DNA from: Ktedonobacteria bacterium
GTDB taxonomy: Bacteria; Chloroflexota; Ktedonobacteria; Ktedonobacterales; JACDGC01
DNA: 64,000 bases
Assembly: GCA_027459785.1 (NCBI GenBank)
Contig: DAIDGU010000030.1
Span: forward strand, 43,677-107,676
Direction: 5' to 3'
Within the stretch, counting starts at the first letter, position 1. Each line of letters begins with the position of its first letter. Under the pieces are notes generated by a model. It saw nothing but the letters and a program-made list of their open reading frames with translations, did no database searches and was not told the origin of the DNA. This document shows, piece by piece, positions 27,107-35,332 of the stretch. The position numbers and the translations under genes were made by a program.

Positions 27107-27991
27107 ATGTCCATCAAATATTGTCCCACATGTGGCACGGCGCTGCTTGCGGACACTTCGCGATTCTGCCATGCGTGCGGCGCGGCGTTGCCGGATGTCA
27201 GCACGCCAGCGGCGGTCCTCGCCAGCGAAGATCGCGCCACCGCATCTTCCGGCACCTCGTCATCCACATCGTCCCCCGGCTATACCTATACCCCCACCTA
27301 TTCGCCAACCAGCAGTACGCCGGTGAGCAGCAATCCGCCGTACATTCCCGCGCCCGTTCCCCAGGCCACCCGCACGAAGCTCAACGGGGCGACCTTCGGC
27401 GTCATCTTTTGGGTGATCCTATGGTTAGTTATCAACTTTTATGCGCCTCTTTATCGTTTCTATCGTTACAGTTTTCCTGACATGTTCGCATTTATCGCCT
27501 TATCCGTTGTCATCCCTTTTTGGTACACGCTGTTGCGCTTGCCGACGCGACAGAAAATTGGGCGTGTCTGGAGTGAAGCGTTCGGCGGGGGAATGTTATT
27601 ATTACTCATCCCTTCTTTGGTACTGTTCTTCCTCCAATCGTATAATCTTAGGTATTATTGGCCAACATACAGTGTGTATGCCCTCATTCTCCTGGTGATC
27701 AGCACCCTGATCGGCGTGCGGACCGCCGCCGGCTTCACCCGGCAGATGGGGCAAAGCCGCGCCTTCGCGTGGGGCGATCTCTGGCAGGTCTTTGGCATTG
27801 GCACGGCACTGTTGGTGCTAGCCTACGCCCTCCAAACCTACATCTTCAACCGCTTTTTGAGCAAAGGCTACTATTATTTTTACTATGCTTACCGTTACCT
27901 TTATGTGATTGCCGGTATCGCGCTGGTGCTGGCGATCGTCGTTCCCCTGGTCGCGCGGCGCATGGCGCTGCAACGGCTGCGGCGACCGTAA
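27107..27991 (+). CDS. zinc-ribbon membrane protein
   Basis: 294 aa, ATG preceded by GAGGAGATGAG. An N-terminal zinc ribbon (CPTCGTALLADTSRFCHACG, residues 6-25) is followed by a Ser/Thr/Pro-rich linker (40-85) and six hydrophobic helices (about 90-285), for example ATFGVIFWVILWLVINFY and YVIAGIALVLAIVVPLVARR. No transport or enzymatic motif is recognised. The C-terminus RRMALQRLRRP is shared, with 28 identical nucleotides, with the next gene, so the pair arose by duplication. Zinc ribbon plus helices suggests a membrane protein with a cytoplasmic interaction module. Confidence 0.75.
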   Translation: MSIKYCPTCGTALLADTSRFCHACGAALPDVSTPAAVLASEDRATASSGTSSSTSSPGYTYTPTYSPTSSTPVSSNPPYIPAPVPQATRTKLNGATFGVIFWVILWLVINFYAPLYRFYRYSFPDMFAFIALSVVIPFWYTLLRLPTRQKIGRVWSEAFGGGMLLLLIPSLVLFFLQSYNLRYYWPTYSVYALILLVISTLIGVRTAAGFTRQMGQSRAFAWGDLWQVFGIGTALLVLAYALQTYIFNRFLSKGYYYFYYAYRYLYVIAGIALVLAIVVPLVARRMALQRLRRP

Positions 27992-28070
27992 GTTAGCATT
28001 GATCATGGCTTCCCTTTTGGTGATTCATCATGTATACTGTCACTGAATTATGCAATGGGAGGAAGTGATC

Positions 28071-28811
28071 GTGGTGCTATCCAAAACGCGCCCAACTGTA
28101 ACACTTGAGCGAGCAAACGGTGTTACTGTGCGCGCCGTGTTCACGGCGCTGGTATATGGGGCGGCCTGCTATGTCGTCCCCATCATCATGCTCCGCAGCT
28201 TGGGGGCGCAAACCGGACCGGTCGATCCGAATGTTGCGCGTGCCATCGAGTATGGCGGTGACATCTTGCTAGGGAGCCTTGCCACGGCGGTGCTGGCGGT
28301 CGCGGCGGCGTTCTGGTACGGCTTGCTGCGGCTGCCAACAGCTGCGAAGCAGCAGGTGCGCAATGAGGCTTTTCTGGGGAGCGCCGTCACGCTATTTTTG
28401 CTCACCTTCGTGTTTCGCTATTATATCAACTCTCAATCTGATACGCTAATCGCCGCCTATTTGCGACATGAAGAGACCTATGCCTGGTATACGCTCCCGG
28501 TGCTCATCATTTTCGGCGTGCTCCTGGGCGTGGCGGCGGCGGCGGCCCTGATTACCGCGAAAGGGCGGGAGAAATTGCCGTTTCGCACCATTTTCGGTGA
28601 CATCAGCCTGGTCTATGGGACGACGGCGGCGTTGTTGGTCATCGCGAACGGCATCAATACGCTCGCCTTCACGCGCTTCCCTCATTTGGATTTCATCTTG
28701 GCTGATCTTATCTGGACGAATGCGCTGGTGCTGGCGGTGCCAGCGATCTTTGCCGTCGCTCTTCCGCTCGCCGCGCGGCACATGGCGCTGCAACGGCTGC
28801 GGCGACCGTGA
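28071..28811 (+). CDS. hypothetical membrane protein, paralogue of the preceding gene
   Basis: 246 aa from GTG 28071, eight bases after GGGAGGA; the ATG at 28050 overlaps that site and is less likely. Six hydrophobic helices align with those of the upstream protein (shared patterns: FWYGLLRLP against FWYTLLRLP, and the ending MALQRLRRP), but the zinc ribbon and linker are missing. A TATACT (28033-28038) suggests its own promoter, although the -35 is weak. It is convergent with the secreted-protein gene, with four bases between the stops. Function unknown. Confidence 0.72.
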   Translation: MVLSKTRPTVTLERANGVTVRAVFTALVYGAACYVVPIIMLRSLGAQTGPVDPNVARAIEYGGDILLGSLATAVLAVAAAFWYGLLRLPTAAKQQVRNEAFLGSAVTLFLLTFVFRYYINSQSDTLIAAYLRHEETYAWYTLPVLIIFGVLLGVAAAAALITAKGREKLPFRTIFGDISLVYGTTAALLVIANGINTLAFTRFPHLDFILADLIWTNALVLAVPAIFAVALPLAARHMALQRLRRP

Positions 28812-28815
28812 GGTG

Positions 28816-29370
28816 TCAGGCGCTGACCGTCGCGGTGACGACCCAGGTCGCGCCGAAACCGCCCCAGGTGGCGTGCAGCGTCAGGTGATAGCTGCCGGGC
28901 GGCGTGGTCGCGGGGATGGGGATCATCCAGGTGGTGGTGCCGTCCGCGCCGGTGACGTGCGCCGGGGGCGCGGGGATGCCACTGGCCGCGGCGAAGCTGA
29001 GCGTGCAGGTGACGCCGGCAGCCGGCTGTGCCGTCGCGGGGACCGTGCAGGGGGGATGCGTGCCAGCGGAGCCGGTGACAGCATAGGCGCTAATGGTGAA
29101 GCTGCCACCGGGCGCGGCTGCGGTGGGTGGGCAGATGATGGCGCTGAAGCGCTGGGGTGCATGCGCAGGCGTGCTGGTGGTCGCGGTCTGCGTGCCGGGC
29201 GGCGTGATCACGCTGCTGCTGCCGGGCGTGCCGGTGCCGTGCTGCGTCACCGCGCGCAGTGCCATGCCGGCGACGAGGCCGCTGGCGGAGATCAACACGA
29301 GCGCCATCACAACGAAGGGCCGGTTGTGAGGCGCGACGCGCCCCCAGAGCGCGGTTGGCGTCACGAGCAT
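28816..29370 (-). CDS. hypothetical membrane-anchored secreted protein
   Basis: 184 aa from ATG 29370, with AAGGAGGGG nine bases upstream overlapping the end of the agmatinase gene; the longer open frame is an agmatinase shadow. One N-terminal helix (FVVMALVLISASGLVAGMAL, about 20-40) is followed by a Thr/Pro-rich linker and a beta-sandwich-like domain from about 75, with cysteines at several positions and the pattern PATTPPGSYHLTLHATWGG that recalls Ig-like or YtkA-like folds. Probably exposed outside the membrane. Coupled to speB by five bases. No function can be assigned. Confidence 0.68.
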   Translation of the reverse strand: MLVTPTALWGRVAPHNRPFVVMALVLISASGLVAGMALRAVTQHGTGTPGSSSVITPPGTQTATTSTPAHAPQRFSAIICPPTAAAPGGSFTISAYAVTGSAGTHPPCTVPATAQPAAGVTCTLSFAAASGIPAPPAHVTGADGTTTWMIPIPATTPPGSYHLTLHATWGGFGATWVVTATVSA

Positions 29371-29375
29371 GCCGT

Positions 29376-30293
29376 CTACCCCTCCTTGCCCATGAAGAGC
29401 GCGCCCAGCAGGCGATAGGTCAGCTTGGCGGCCAAGAAGTCCGGCGCGTGCAAGCCAGGGATCGGCGCCAGTTCCACGATATCGCAGCCCACCACCTGCT
29501 TCGTCGCCGCGATCAGCCGCAGCATCCCCAGCACGCCGTACCAGCCCAGCCCGCCGGGTTCCGGCGTGCCAGTGGCCGGCATCAAGCTGGGATCGAAGGC
29601 GTCGAGGTCGATGGTGATGTAAACGCGCGCCGGCAGCGCGGCCAGCGCGGCGGCGAAATCTGCCTTGCCGGCGGCGAGCTGGTGCGCCCACAGGATCGTC
29701 GTGCGCACGTCGCCCGCGCGCAGCGCGGCGATCTCCTCCTCGCTGATGCTGCGGATGCCCACTTGCAACAGCTCCACCTGGGGAATATCCAATACACGGC
29801 GCATGGCGCTGGCATGGCTCAGTGGCGAATCCTCGTATGCCGCGCGCAGGTCGGCATGCGCGTCGAACTGCACGACGCCCAGGGGCGTGCTTTCCTCTGC
29901 CGCCTGCACGGCGCGCACACAGGGCGCGGTGAGCGAATGCTCGCCGCCCAGCGTCACCGGCAGTTGCCCGTGGTCCACCACCGCCGCTACGGCATCGTGA
30001 ATGCGCGCCAGCCCCTCTTCATGCCCCAGGCCAGCGAAGTCCAGCGCGGCCAGCGTGCCGATGCCCTGTTCCGCCGGGATCGTCCCCGTCTCCTCATCAT
30101 ACAGTTCCAACTGGGCTGAGGCCGCGATGATCGCCGCCGGCCCTTGCGCCGCCCCCGTACCGTACGAGACGGTGTATTCCAGCGGCGCGGGGATGATGAC
30201 CGCGCGGGCGTGCGCCAGCGTGCCGTCATACGCCGCGCCGACCGCGCCAAAGAGCGTGGCCTGCGCACGATAGAGATCGGTTGGGTCGCCCAT
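29376..30293 (-). CDS. speB: agmatinase / ureohydrolase family enzyme
   Basis: Manganese-dependent ureohydrolase, 305 aa, ATG with CAGGAGG upstream. Metal ligands are present in GGEHSLTAPCV, QFDAHADLRAAYE and ITIDLDAFDPSLMPATGT, followed by PEPGGLGW, the agmatinase-like loop. Length and loop favour agmatinase (agmatine to putrescine plus urea) over arginase, but formiminoglutamase or guanidinobutyrase cannot be excluded. No arginine decarboxylase gene is in the window. It is followed immediately by the secreted-protein gene. Confidence 0.88.
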   Translation of the reverse strand: MGDPTDLYRAQATLFGAVGAAYDGTLAHARAVIIPAPLEYTVSYGTGAAQGPAAIIAASAQLELYDEETGTIPAEQGIGTLAALDFAGLGHEEGLARIHDAVAAVVDHGQLPVTLGGEHSLTAPCVRAVQAAEESTPLGVVQFDAHADLRAAYEDSPLSHASAMRRVLDIPQVELLQVGIRSISEEEIAALRAGDVRTTILWAHQLAAGKADFAAALAALPARVYITIDLDAFDPSLMPATGTPEPGGLGWYGVLGMLRLIAATKQVVGCDIVELAPIPGLHAPDFLAAKLTYRLLGALFMGKEG

Positions 30294-30583
30294 ACGGCCT
30301 CCTGCGAGAAATGAGATTTGTCCCTCCTATGATATGCGCGACGGCTGCCCTGTGCAAATCACCATGATGCGGCTGGCACTGTTCATCCAAAAGTACCATC
30401 GATCATCCGGCCAGGCAGCGATCAATCTTTGCATAAAAGATGATGTACCTTCATCCAATGTTCGCCCATAGGGGTAGACATAAGCACGGCGACACAGAAA
30501 AATGTAGATGCCGCTTCCCAGAACGGCTGACGATGGTCGTCAGTTACAACGTTTTCGTTCCCTACGAGAAAAGGACAAACAAG

Positions 30584-31291
30584 ATGGCACAGCGTCAAAC
30601 AGATGGGCAGAGCAGCCCACTCACTGGCAATTTCTCGCGGCGTTCGCTTTTGCAACGCTCTGCGGTTACGGTGGCGGCTGCCGCGCCGCTCGCCTTGTTG
30701 GCCGCCTGCGGCAATAGTGCAACCACTGGCGGGGCCACGTCATCGACCGCAGCGGCGACCAGCACCCCGACCTTTGGTTCGCTGATGCCGCTGAGCGATA
30801 ATAAGGCCGCCTTCACCGAGATCATGAACGACGAGACCTCGCATGTCACTTTCCTGATGCAGGCGCTTGGCTCCAAAGCCCGCCCCAAGCCTACTTTCCA
30901 GAATCTGGCGCAGAATGACATTATGAGCTTCGCGCAGACCTCAATGGCGCTGGAAAACACCGGCGTGGGCGCATACTTGCTGGCGGCACCGGCGATCTCC
31001 AGCAAAGCATATTTGGCCGCCGCCGGGAGCATCCTGACCATCGAAGCGCGCCACGCGGGCTTTTTGGATGTCCTGCTAGGTGATCCGATCAGCGCCAATG
31101 GTGCCTTCGACAAGCCGCTGAGCCAATCAGCGATTGTGCAGGCCGCTTCACCGTTCATCGCCAGCCTCAACGGCGGTCCGGACCCCTCCAAGCCGCTGAC
31201 GAGCGACCTGGACATCCTGAACTTCGCGCTGCTGCTGGAATATCTGGAAGCAGAATTCTACACCACCAACGTGCCGAAGTTCTTCCCGTAG
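30584..31291 (+). CDS. Tat-exported ferritin-like (Ferritin_2) lipoprotein with permuted helix order
   Basis: 235 aa from ATG 30584 (AAGGAC upstream). The signal carries a twin-arginine SRRSLLQRS (18-26) and a lipobox LLAACG with Cys42. The mature part has the ferritin-like segments FTEIMNDETSHVTFLMQALG, FAQTSMALENTGVGAYLLAA and GSILTIEARHAGFLDVLLG, each with metal-ligand type Glu/His. The helix that normally opens this fold, DILNFALLLEYLEAEFY, is instead at the C-terminus (about 212-228), so the domain looks circularly permuted. Likely an exported di-iron protein of unknown role. tatA and tatC follow, a fitting context. Confidence 0.85.
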   Translation: MAQRQTDGQSSPLTGNFSRRSLLQRSAVTVAAAAPLALLAACGNSATTGGATSSTAAATSTPTFGSLMPLSDNKAAFTEIMNDETSHVTFLMQALGSKARPKPTFQNLAQNDIMSFAQTSMALENTGVGAYLLAAPAISSKAYLAAAGSILTIEARHAGFLDVLLGDPISANGAFDKPLSQSAIVQAASPFIASLNGGPDPSKPLTSDLDILNFALLLEYLEAEFYTTNVPKFFP

Positions 31292-31407
31292 ACCTACATC
31301 ACGCGGGCGGTGCAATGCCGTCCGCGCCGGCGTTTTACCTGATTGCGCTGGAACCTGAGATCGGGTATACCAGTGGGGCGTGGCTCACATGCCTCACTGT
31401 GCGGCTA

Positions 31408-31436
31408 TAGCCAAAGCGCTTCTGAGAGTGTATAAT
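31408..31436 (+). promoter_or_regulatory. candidate promoter for tatA-tatC
   Basis: TAGCCA (31408-31413), 17-base spacer, TATAAT (31431-31436), about 72 bases before tatA. The -10 is perfect; the -35 matches four of six. Confidence 0.5.
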
Positions 31437-31508
31437 AAGAAGAAGCGATGCGGGAGCCAAGGGCGCGCCCGCACACTCCGACTAGTGCTGCGACAAGGAG
31501 TATCTTCC

Positions 31509-31754
31509 ATGCCATTTCTAGGCCACCTCCCTGAACTAATCATCGTTATGCTGCTCGCGTTGTTGATCTTTGGCCCCAAACGGTTGCCAGAGATGGGCAA
31601 TGCCGTCGGCAAGACGATCAAAGAGTTCCAGAAGTCGATGAAAGAAGTCACGGACGGCAACGCGAACGCGACCCCTTCCGCCGTCGAACACCAGATTCCA
31701 CCGGCCACGGCGGCGACCCAGGTAACGATTGAGCCGCCTACGGAAGCGAAATAA
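31509..31754 (+). CDS. tatA: Sec-independent protein translocase TatA/TatE
   Basis: Pore-forming component of the twin-arginine translocase, 81 aa, ATG with AAGGAGT upstream. One N-terminal helix (LPELIIVMLLALLIFGPKRL) with the invariant FGPKRLPEMG hinge is followed by an amphipathic helix (AVGKTIKEFQKSMKEV) and a short Pro/Thr tail. It precedes tatC by 75 bases in the same direction and follows a Tat-dependent lipoprotein gene. TatB is not seen, as in many two-component TatAC systems. Confidence 0.95.
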   Translation: MPFLGHLPELIIVMLLALLIFGPKRLPEMGNAVGKTIKEFQKSMKEVTDGNANATPSAVEHQIPPATAATQVTIEPPTEAK

Positions 31755-31829
31755 ACGTGACCAGGCTGAAGCGGCGCAGGCTGACCCAAACATGCGCCGC
31801 CGGTCAACTCTGTCCTTTTGAGAGAAGCT

Positions 31830-32627
31830 ATGGCCACAACCAATGTCGATCACGACCCGCTGGCGGATGACGGCGGCTTCCAGGGGCTTTGGCCCCAACC
31901 TAACCCACATCCCAACGAGACGCAAGAAGCGCAGATGACCCTGGTCGAACACTTATCGGAACTGCGCCGACGTCTGTTCTTTTGTGTGCTCGCCATCCTT
32001 GTGACCAGTGTCGTAGCGTTTTTCTTCAATAAACAAATCCTGAACTTCCTCAAATTGCCGCTGGCGGGCGTCTATAACCAGCTCGTCGTCACCGGCATTG
32101 GCGAGGCGTTCACCGTTGTCTTCAAAGTCTCGATTGGCGTCGGCATCGCGCTGGCCGCACCGGTCTGGCTCTATCAAGCCTGGGCGTTCATCGCGCCGGG
32201 CCTCACGCATAAAGAGAAACGCTACGCCCTGCCGTTCACCTTTATTGGTGTGCTGTTGTTCGTCGGCGGCCTGGCAGTGGGCTTCGTGACGCTGCGCTTC
32301 CCCGTCGCCTGGCTCATCGGCTTCGGGCGCGACTCCGGTTTCAACGAACTCATCTCGGCGGATAACTACTTTTCGTTCGTCCTCTTCTTCATGTTGGCGT
32401 TTGGCGTGACGTTCGAGTTGCCGCTGGTGATGACCTTCCTTTCCGTCGTCGGCGTCATCTCATCGCGCCAGTTGAGCCATTCACGGGCCTATATCCTCGT
32501 GGGTCTGTGGGTGCTTTCCACCCTCATCACGCCAGGGGCCGACCCATATAGTCCGGTCATCCTCGGCACCGCGCTCACGTTCCTGTACTTCTTCAGCGAG
32601 TTGCTGATCCGGGTCATCGGCAAATAG
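31830..32627 (+). CDS. tatC: twin-arginine translocase subunit TatC
   Basis: Signal-peptide receptor of the Tat pathway, 265 aa from ATG 31830 (GAGAGAAG upstream; a TTG four codons earlier is less likely). Six membrane helices; landmarks MTLVEHLSELRRRLFFCVLA, YQAWAFIAPGLTHKEKRYAL (with the PGL-x3-E element), and FGVTFELPLVMTFLSVVGVI. The N-terminal extension of about 35 residues before the first helix is longer than in E. coli. Located between tatA and an AI-2E-family permease. Confidence 0.95.
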   Translation: MATTNVDHDPLADDGGFQGLWPQPNPHPNETQEAQMTLVEHLSELRRRLFFCVLAILVTSVVAFFFNKQILNFLKLPLAGVYNQLVVTGIGEAFTVVFKVSIGVGIALAAPVWLYQAWAFIAPGLTHKEKRYALPFTFIGVLLFVGGLAVGFVTLRFPVAWLIGFGRDSGFNELISADNYFSFVLFFMLAFGVTFELPLVMTFLSVVGVISSRQLSHSRAYILVGLWVLSTLITPGADPYSPVILGTALTFLYFFSELLIRVIGK

Positions 32628-32636
32628 CGCGCTAGA

Positions 32637-32666
32637 TTGGCTTGCCCGTCCGGCGTATGCTATCCT
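32637..32666 (+). promoter_or_regulatory. promoter for the AI-2E-family gene
   Basis: TTGGCT (32637-32642), 18-base spacer, TATCCT (32661-32666) preceded by TGC, giving an extended -10. Lies just after the tatC stop and 22 bases before the next ATG. Confidence 0.5.
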
Positions 32667-32687
32667 GAGAAGAAGGAGGATTTCGTA

Positions 32688-33896
32688 ATGCTGGACGGGA
32701 ACCATAGGCAGCAACCCTTTGATGTGCAGGTGCGGCGCGGTTTCTTCATCCTCACCGGCGCGGTGGCGGGCGTATATCTGGCGACCGTCGTCTGGCACTC
32801 GCTGCAATTTTTCAGCGATATCATCCTCTTATTCTTTTCCGCCTGGCTGCTCTCCTTCATCCTCAGCCCCGTGGCGAACTGGCTGCAACGGTTGCAACTG
32901 CCGCGCCTGGCGGCGGTGGCGCTGGTGTACCTCGCGCTGGCCGTGCTGCTTTCCGGCATCATCGCGCTCGCCATCCCCATTGTCAGCGCCGAGGTCGGCC
33001 AGATCGCCGGGCGTATCGAAATCTTGACCACGCCGGCGAATCTGGCCCAGCTCAATAACCAGGCGGTCGGGTTTCTCAAGAACTTCGGCCTCTCCGATGC
33101 CGACGCGCACGCCTTCATCGACCAGCAGACGGCGAACCTGCAAAACGCCGCGCAAAGCGCGGTGCTGGGCATCACGGCGAACGCGGCGGCGCTCGTCTCC
33201 TCCGTCGCCACGATCTCGCTGGATACGGTCATCGTCCTCATCCTGTCGTTTTACATGATGCTTGACGGACGGCGCATCATGGATGACTTGATCGCGCGGC
33301 TGCCAGTGGCGTGGCGCAACGATGCGGATGGCTTCGAGTTGCACGTGGCGCGCGTCTTCGGCGGCTTCATGCGTAGCCAGTTGATCATCGGCCTTTCCTA
33401 TGGCATCCTGACCTGGTTCGCCCTGCTCGCGCTCGGCGTGCCGAGCGGCTTCCTGATCGGCCTATTGGCGGGCATCATCATGATCATCCCCTTCGTCGGC
33501 CCACCGCTGGCCCTGGTGCCGCCGATGGCGCTGGTGCTGCTAGAGACCGCGCCGCACGACTTGTTCAGGACCGAGATCATTTTGCTGATCATCCTATTCA
33601 TCGCGCAGCAATTAGTCATGCAAGTGCTGGCCCCGCGCATCATGAGCCAGGGCGTCGGCTTGCATCCATTGTGGCTTTTCGCCGCGCTGCTGATCGGAGC
33701 GAAGGAAGCGGGCGTGTGGGGTGCCTTTTTCGCCGCGCCGGTCGCCGCGCTCTGCGCCGTCGTGATCGATGGCATCTATGCTCGCTGGGCGCGTTCCAGC
33801 CCGCTTTTCGCCGCAAAGGGGATGGACTTGGCGGGCAAATCTAATGGAACCCCTCTCCATTCAAGCAACACAGCAAAGGAGGAAAATGCTGTATGA
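32688..33896 (+). CDS. AI-2E (PerM/UPF0118) family transporter
   Basis: Polytopic membrane protein, 402 aa, ATG with AAGGAGG nine bases upstream. About eight helices in the usual pattern: an N-terminal pair, a long soluble segment (about 100-185), then SFYMMLDGRRIMDDLIARLP and a C-terminal bundle with GIIMIIPFVGPPLALVPPM and APRIMSQGVGLHPLWLFAAL. The PFVGP and HPL motifs are hallmarks of this family. Members export small solutes or act as Na+/H+ antiporters; autoinducer export is only one documented function. Its end is followed by repeats. Confidence 0.88.
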   Translation: MLDGNHRQQPFDVQVRRGFFILTGAVAGVYLATVVWHSLQFFSDIILLFFSAWLLSFILSPVANWLQRLQLPRLAAVALVYLALAVLLSGIIALAIPIVSAEVGQIAGRIEILTTPANLAQLNNQAVGFLKNFGLSDADAHAFIDQQTANLQNAAQSAVLGITANAAALVSSVATISLDTVIVLILSFYMMLDGRRIMDDLIARLPVAWRNDADGFELHVARVFGGFMRSQLIIGLSYGILTWFALLALGVPSGFLIGLLAGIIMIIPFVGPPLALVPPMALVLLETAPHDLFRTEIILLIILFIAQQLVMQVLAPRIMSQGVGLHPLWLFAALLIGAKEAGVWGAFFAAPVAALCAVVIDGIYARWARSSPLFAAKGMDLAGKSNGTPLHSSNTAKEENAV

Positions 33897-34039
33897 TGCA
33901 TTTTTACAATCAACTCCGGATACGCCTGCTCTTTGCCCGGTAGGGGTTCCTGTTTCGTGATGGAAGTGTCAACTTACGGCGCCCGCACGGCATGTGGCTC
34001 TTATACCGATTGCGGGGAAAGACGGTGGTCAGTGGGACC

Positions 34040-34204
34040 GGACAGACAGGAATGTCTGTCCTCCGGTGTTCTGGGGAATGTCTGTCCTCCGGTGTTCTGG
34101 GGAATGTCTGTCCTCCGGTGTTCTGGGGAATGTCTGTCCTCCGGTGTTCTGGGGAATGTCTGTCCTCCATGGTTATGGAGAATGGCTGTCCTCCGGTATC
34201 CATA
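34040..34204 (+). repeat. family B 26-bp tandem repeat array, copy B2
   Basis: Begins with the palindrome GGACAGAC-AGGAAT-GTCTGTCC (34040-34061), then units of exactly 26 bases starting at 34051, 34077, 34103 and 34129 (four identical), plus two diverged units at 34155 and 34181. Each unit contains GTCTGTCCTCCGGTGTTC. The period is not a multiple of three and the three frames translate differently, so it is not coding. With family C words after it, it fills most of the 33897-34369 gap. Confidence 0.9.
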
Positions 34205-34261
34205 CTGATCACCAGAAAAGCGTATTACTCCCGGCCCCGTTCGCCGGCTAAGTTGCTGCCG

Positions 34262-34378
34262 CTTTCGTGGCCTTCGTAAACCCTTCGTGCCTTTCGTGAA
34301 CCTTTCGTGGCCTTCGTGTTCGGTTTCGCCTCGTCTGTTTCCCCCTCTCCATCTCCGATGGGGAGGGGGCTAGGGGGT
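34262..34378. repeat. family C cluster C2 and adjoining CCCTCTCC/GGAGAGGG-type palindrome
   Basis: 34262-34322 is a run of TTCGTG words (minus-strand CACGAA). 34338-34378 is a GC-rich dyad, CCCCCTCTCCATC then GATGGGGAGGGGG, whose end supplies the stop and last codons of the HIT gene on the minus strand. A related dyad lies at 49903-49975. Confidence 0.6.
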
Positions 34379-34894
34379 GTGGCCGCTCAGCAGGGGCAGC
34401 AGGTGCGTGCGGATCTTCACATAGGTCTGTTGCAGGAATTCAGGCATCACCTTCACATCCGCGATGACCGGCATGAAATTCGTGTCGCCGTTCCAGCGCG
34501 GCACCATATGCAGGTGCATGTGGCCAGGGAAGCCCGCGCCCGCCACTTTGCCATCGTTGATGCCCAGATTGAAACCGTCGGGGTTCAGCGCCGCGCGGAT
34601 CGCCGTCTGGCAGCGTTGTGCCAGCAACATCAGTTCCGCCGTCGTCGCCACCGGCAGCAGTTCCAGGCTGCTCAGATGGTCATACGGCGCGATCAGCAGA
34701 TGGCCGGTGTTGTAGGGATAGAGATTCATCATCACAAAGCAGCGTTCGCCGCGATACACGATCAGTTGCTCGGCGTCCTGCGCCGGATCGCGCTGCGGCT
34801 TCACACAGAAGATGCAGCCCTCGTCGCCACCCATCTTGGTATCTGCCGCCTGATCGATAAAGGCCATGCGCCACGGCGCCCACAACACATCCAT
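34370..34894 (-). CDS. HIT-family nucleotide hydrolase/phosphorylase
   Basis: 174 aa from ATG 34894 (AAAGGGG upstream; a GTG one codon earlier is also in frame). The histidine triad is HMHLHMVPRW, with catalytic central His. Upstream are CIFCVKP (zinc-type cysteines) and LIVYRGERCFVMMNLYPYNT followed by GHLLIAPYDH. Size and motifs fit the Ap4A phosphorylase-like bacterial group, which acts on dinucleoside polyphosphates. The last residues (SGHTP) are encoded inside an intergenic-type repeat, so the C-terminus may have been reshaped by repeat insertion. Divergent from lepA. Confidence 0.88.
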   Translation of the reverse strand: MDVLWAPWRMAFIDQAADTKMGGDEGCIFCVKPQRDPAQDAEQLIVYRGERCFVMMNLYPYNTGHLLIAPYDHLSSLELLPVATTAELMLLAQRCQTAIRAALNPDGFNLGINDGKVAGAGFPGHMHLHMVPRWNGDTNFMPVIADVKVMPEFLQQTYVKIRTHLLPLLSGHTP

Positions 34895-35030
34895 CACAGT
34901 ATCCCCTTTGCTGATGCAAACTCACGCATACCACCCACCGACAAATCCAATACGGCCAATGCGTAGTGTGTATTGTGCCACGCCATGCAGCATCCGGGCA
35001 AACCATTCGTATGTATACCCCCAGCCCGTT

Positions 35031-35180
35031 AGGGGTTCCTGTTCCGAGCCGGGGGGTTCAACCCCCGGCGACCGCCCGCCGACGGGGATCTTGCCCCGGC
35101 AATCCGGCGGCGGTGATGCTCCCCTGGCGAACCGGCGGCGCGGGGATCGCCCCTGCCGGCCAGCGGCAAATCCGTCGCCA
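35031..35180. repeat. GC-rich hairpin cluster upstream of lepA
   Basis: Contains GCCGGGGGGTT-C-AACCCCCGGC (35048-35069) and two GGGGATC..GCCCC modules (about 35084-35096 and 35142-35153) spaced among CCGGCGGCG words. TAGGGGTTCCTGTT (35031 on) recurs near 33942 after the AI-2E gene. No coding frame is plausible. The rest of the 34895-35332 gap may hold the lepA promoter (TTGCAC 35220-35225, 16 bases, TACGAT 35242-35247), a weak call. Confidence 0.55.
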
Positions 35181-35332
35181 CGGCAGGCAAGGTACGTTAC
35201 CTATTGTCGCACCCTCGCTTTGCACGCTGCCCGCCATGTGGTACGATACAATGGAATGGCCGCGCTGATATGTCGGATATGCAGATTCGCCGATCGCGCG
35301 CATGAAAGATTGGCGTCCCGACAGGAGCAGCG

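Noticed and set aside
34051..34204. CRISPR array
   Set aside because: The 26-bp units are directly adjacent with no variable spacers and no cas genes nearby; it is a simple tandem repeat.
34001..34260. Small protein genes across the 26-bp array in all three frames
   Set aside because: The frames differ only by repeat phase, lack start signals and arise from a period that is not a multiple of three.
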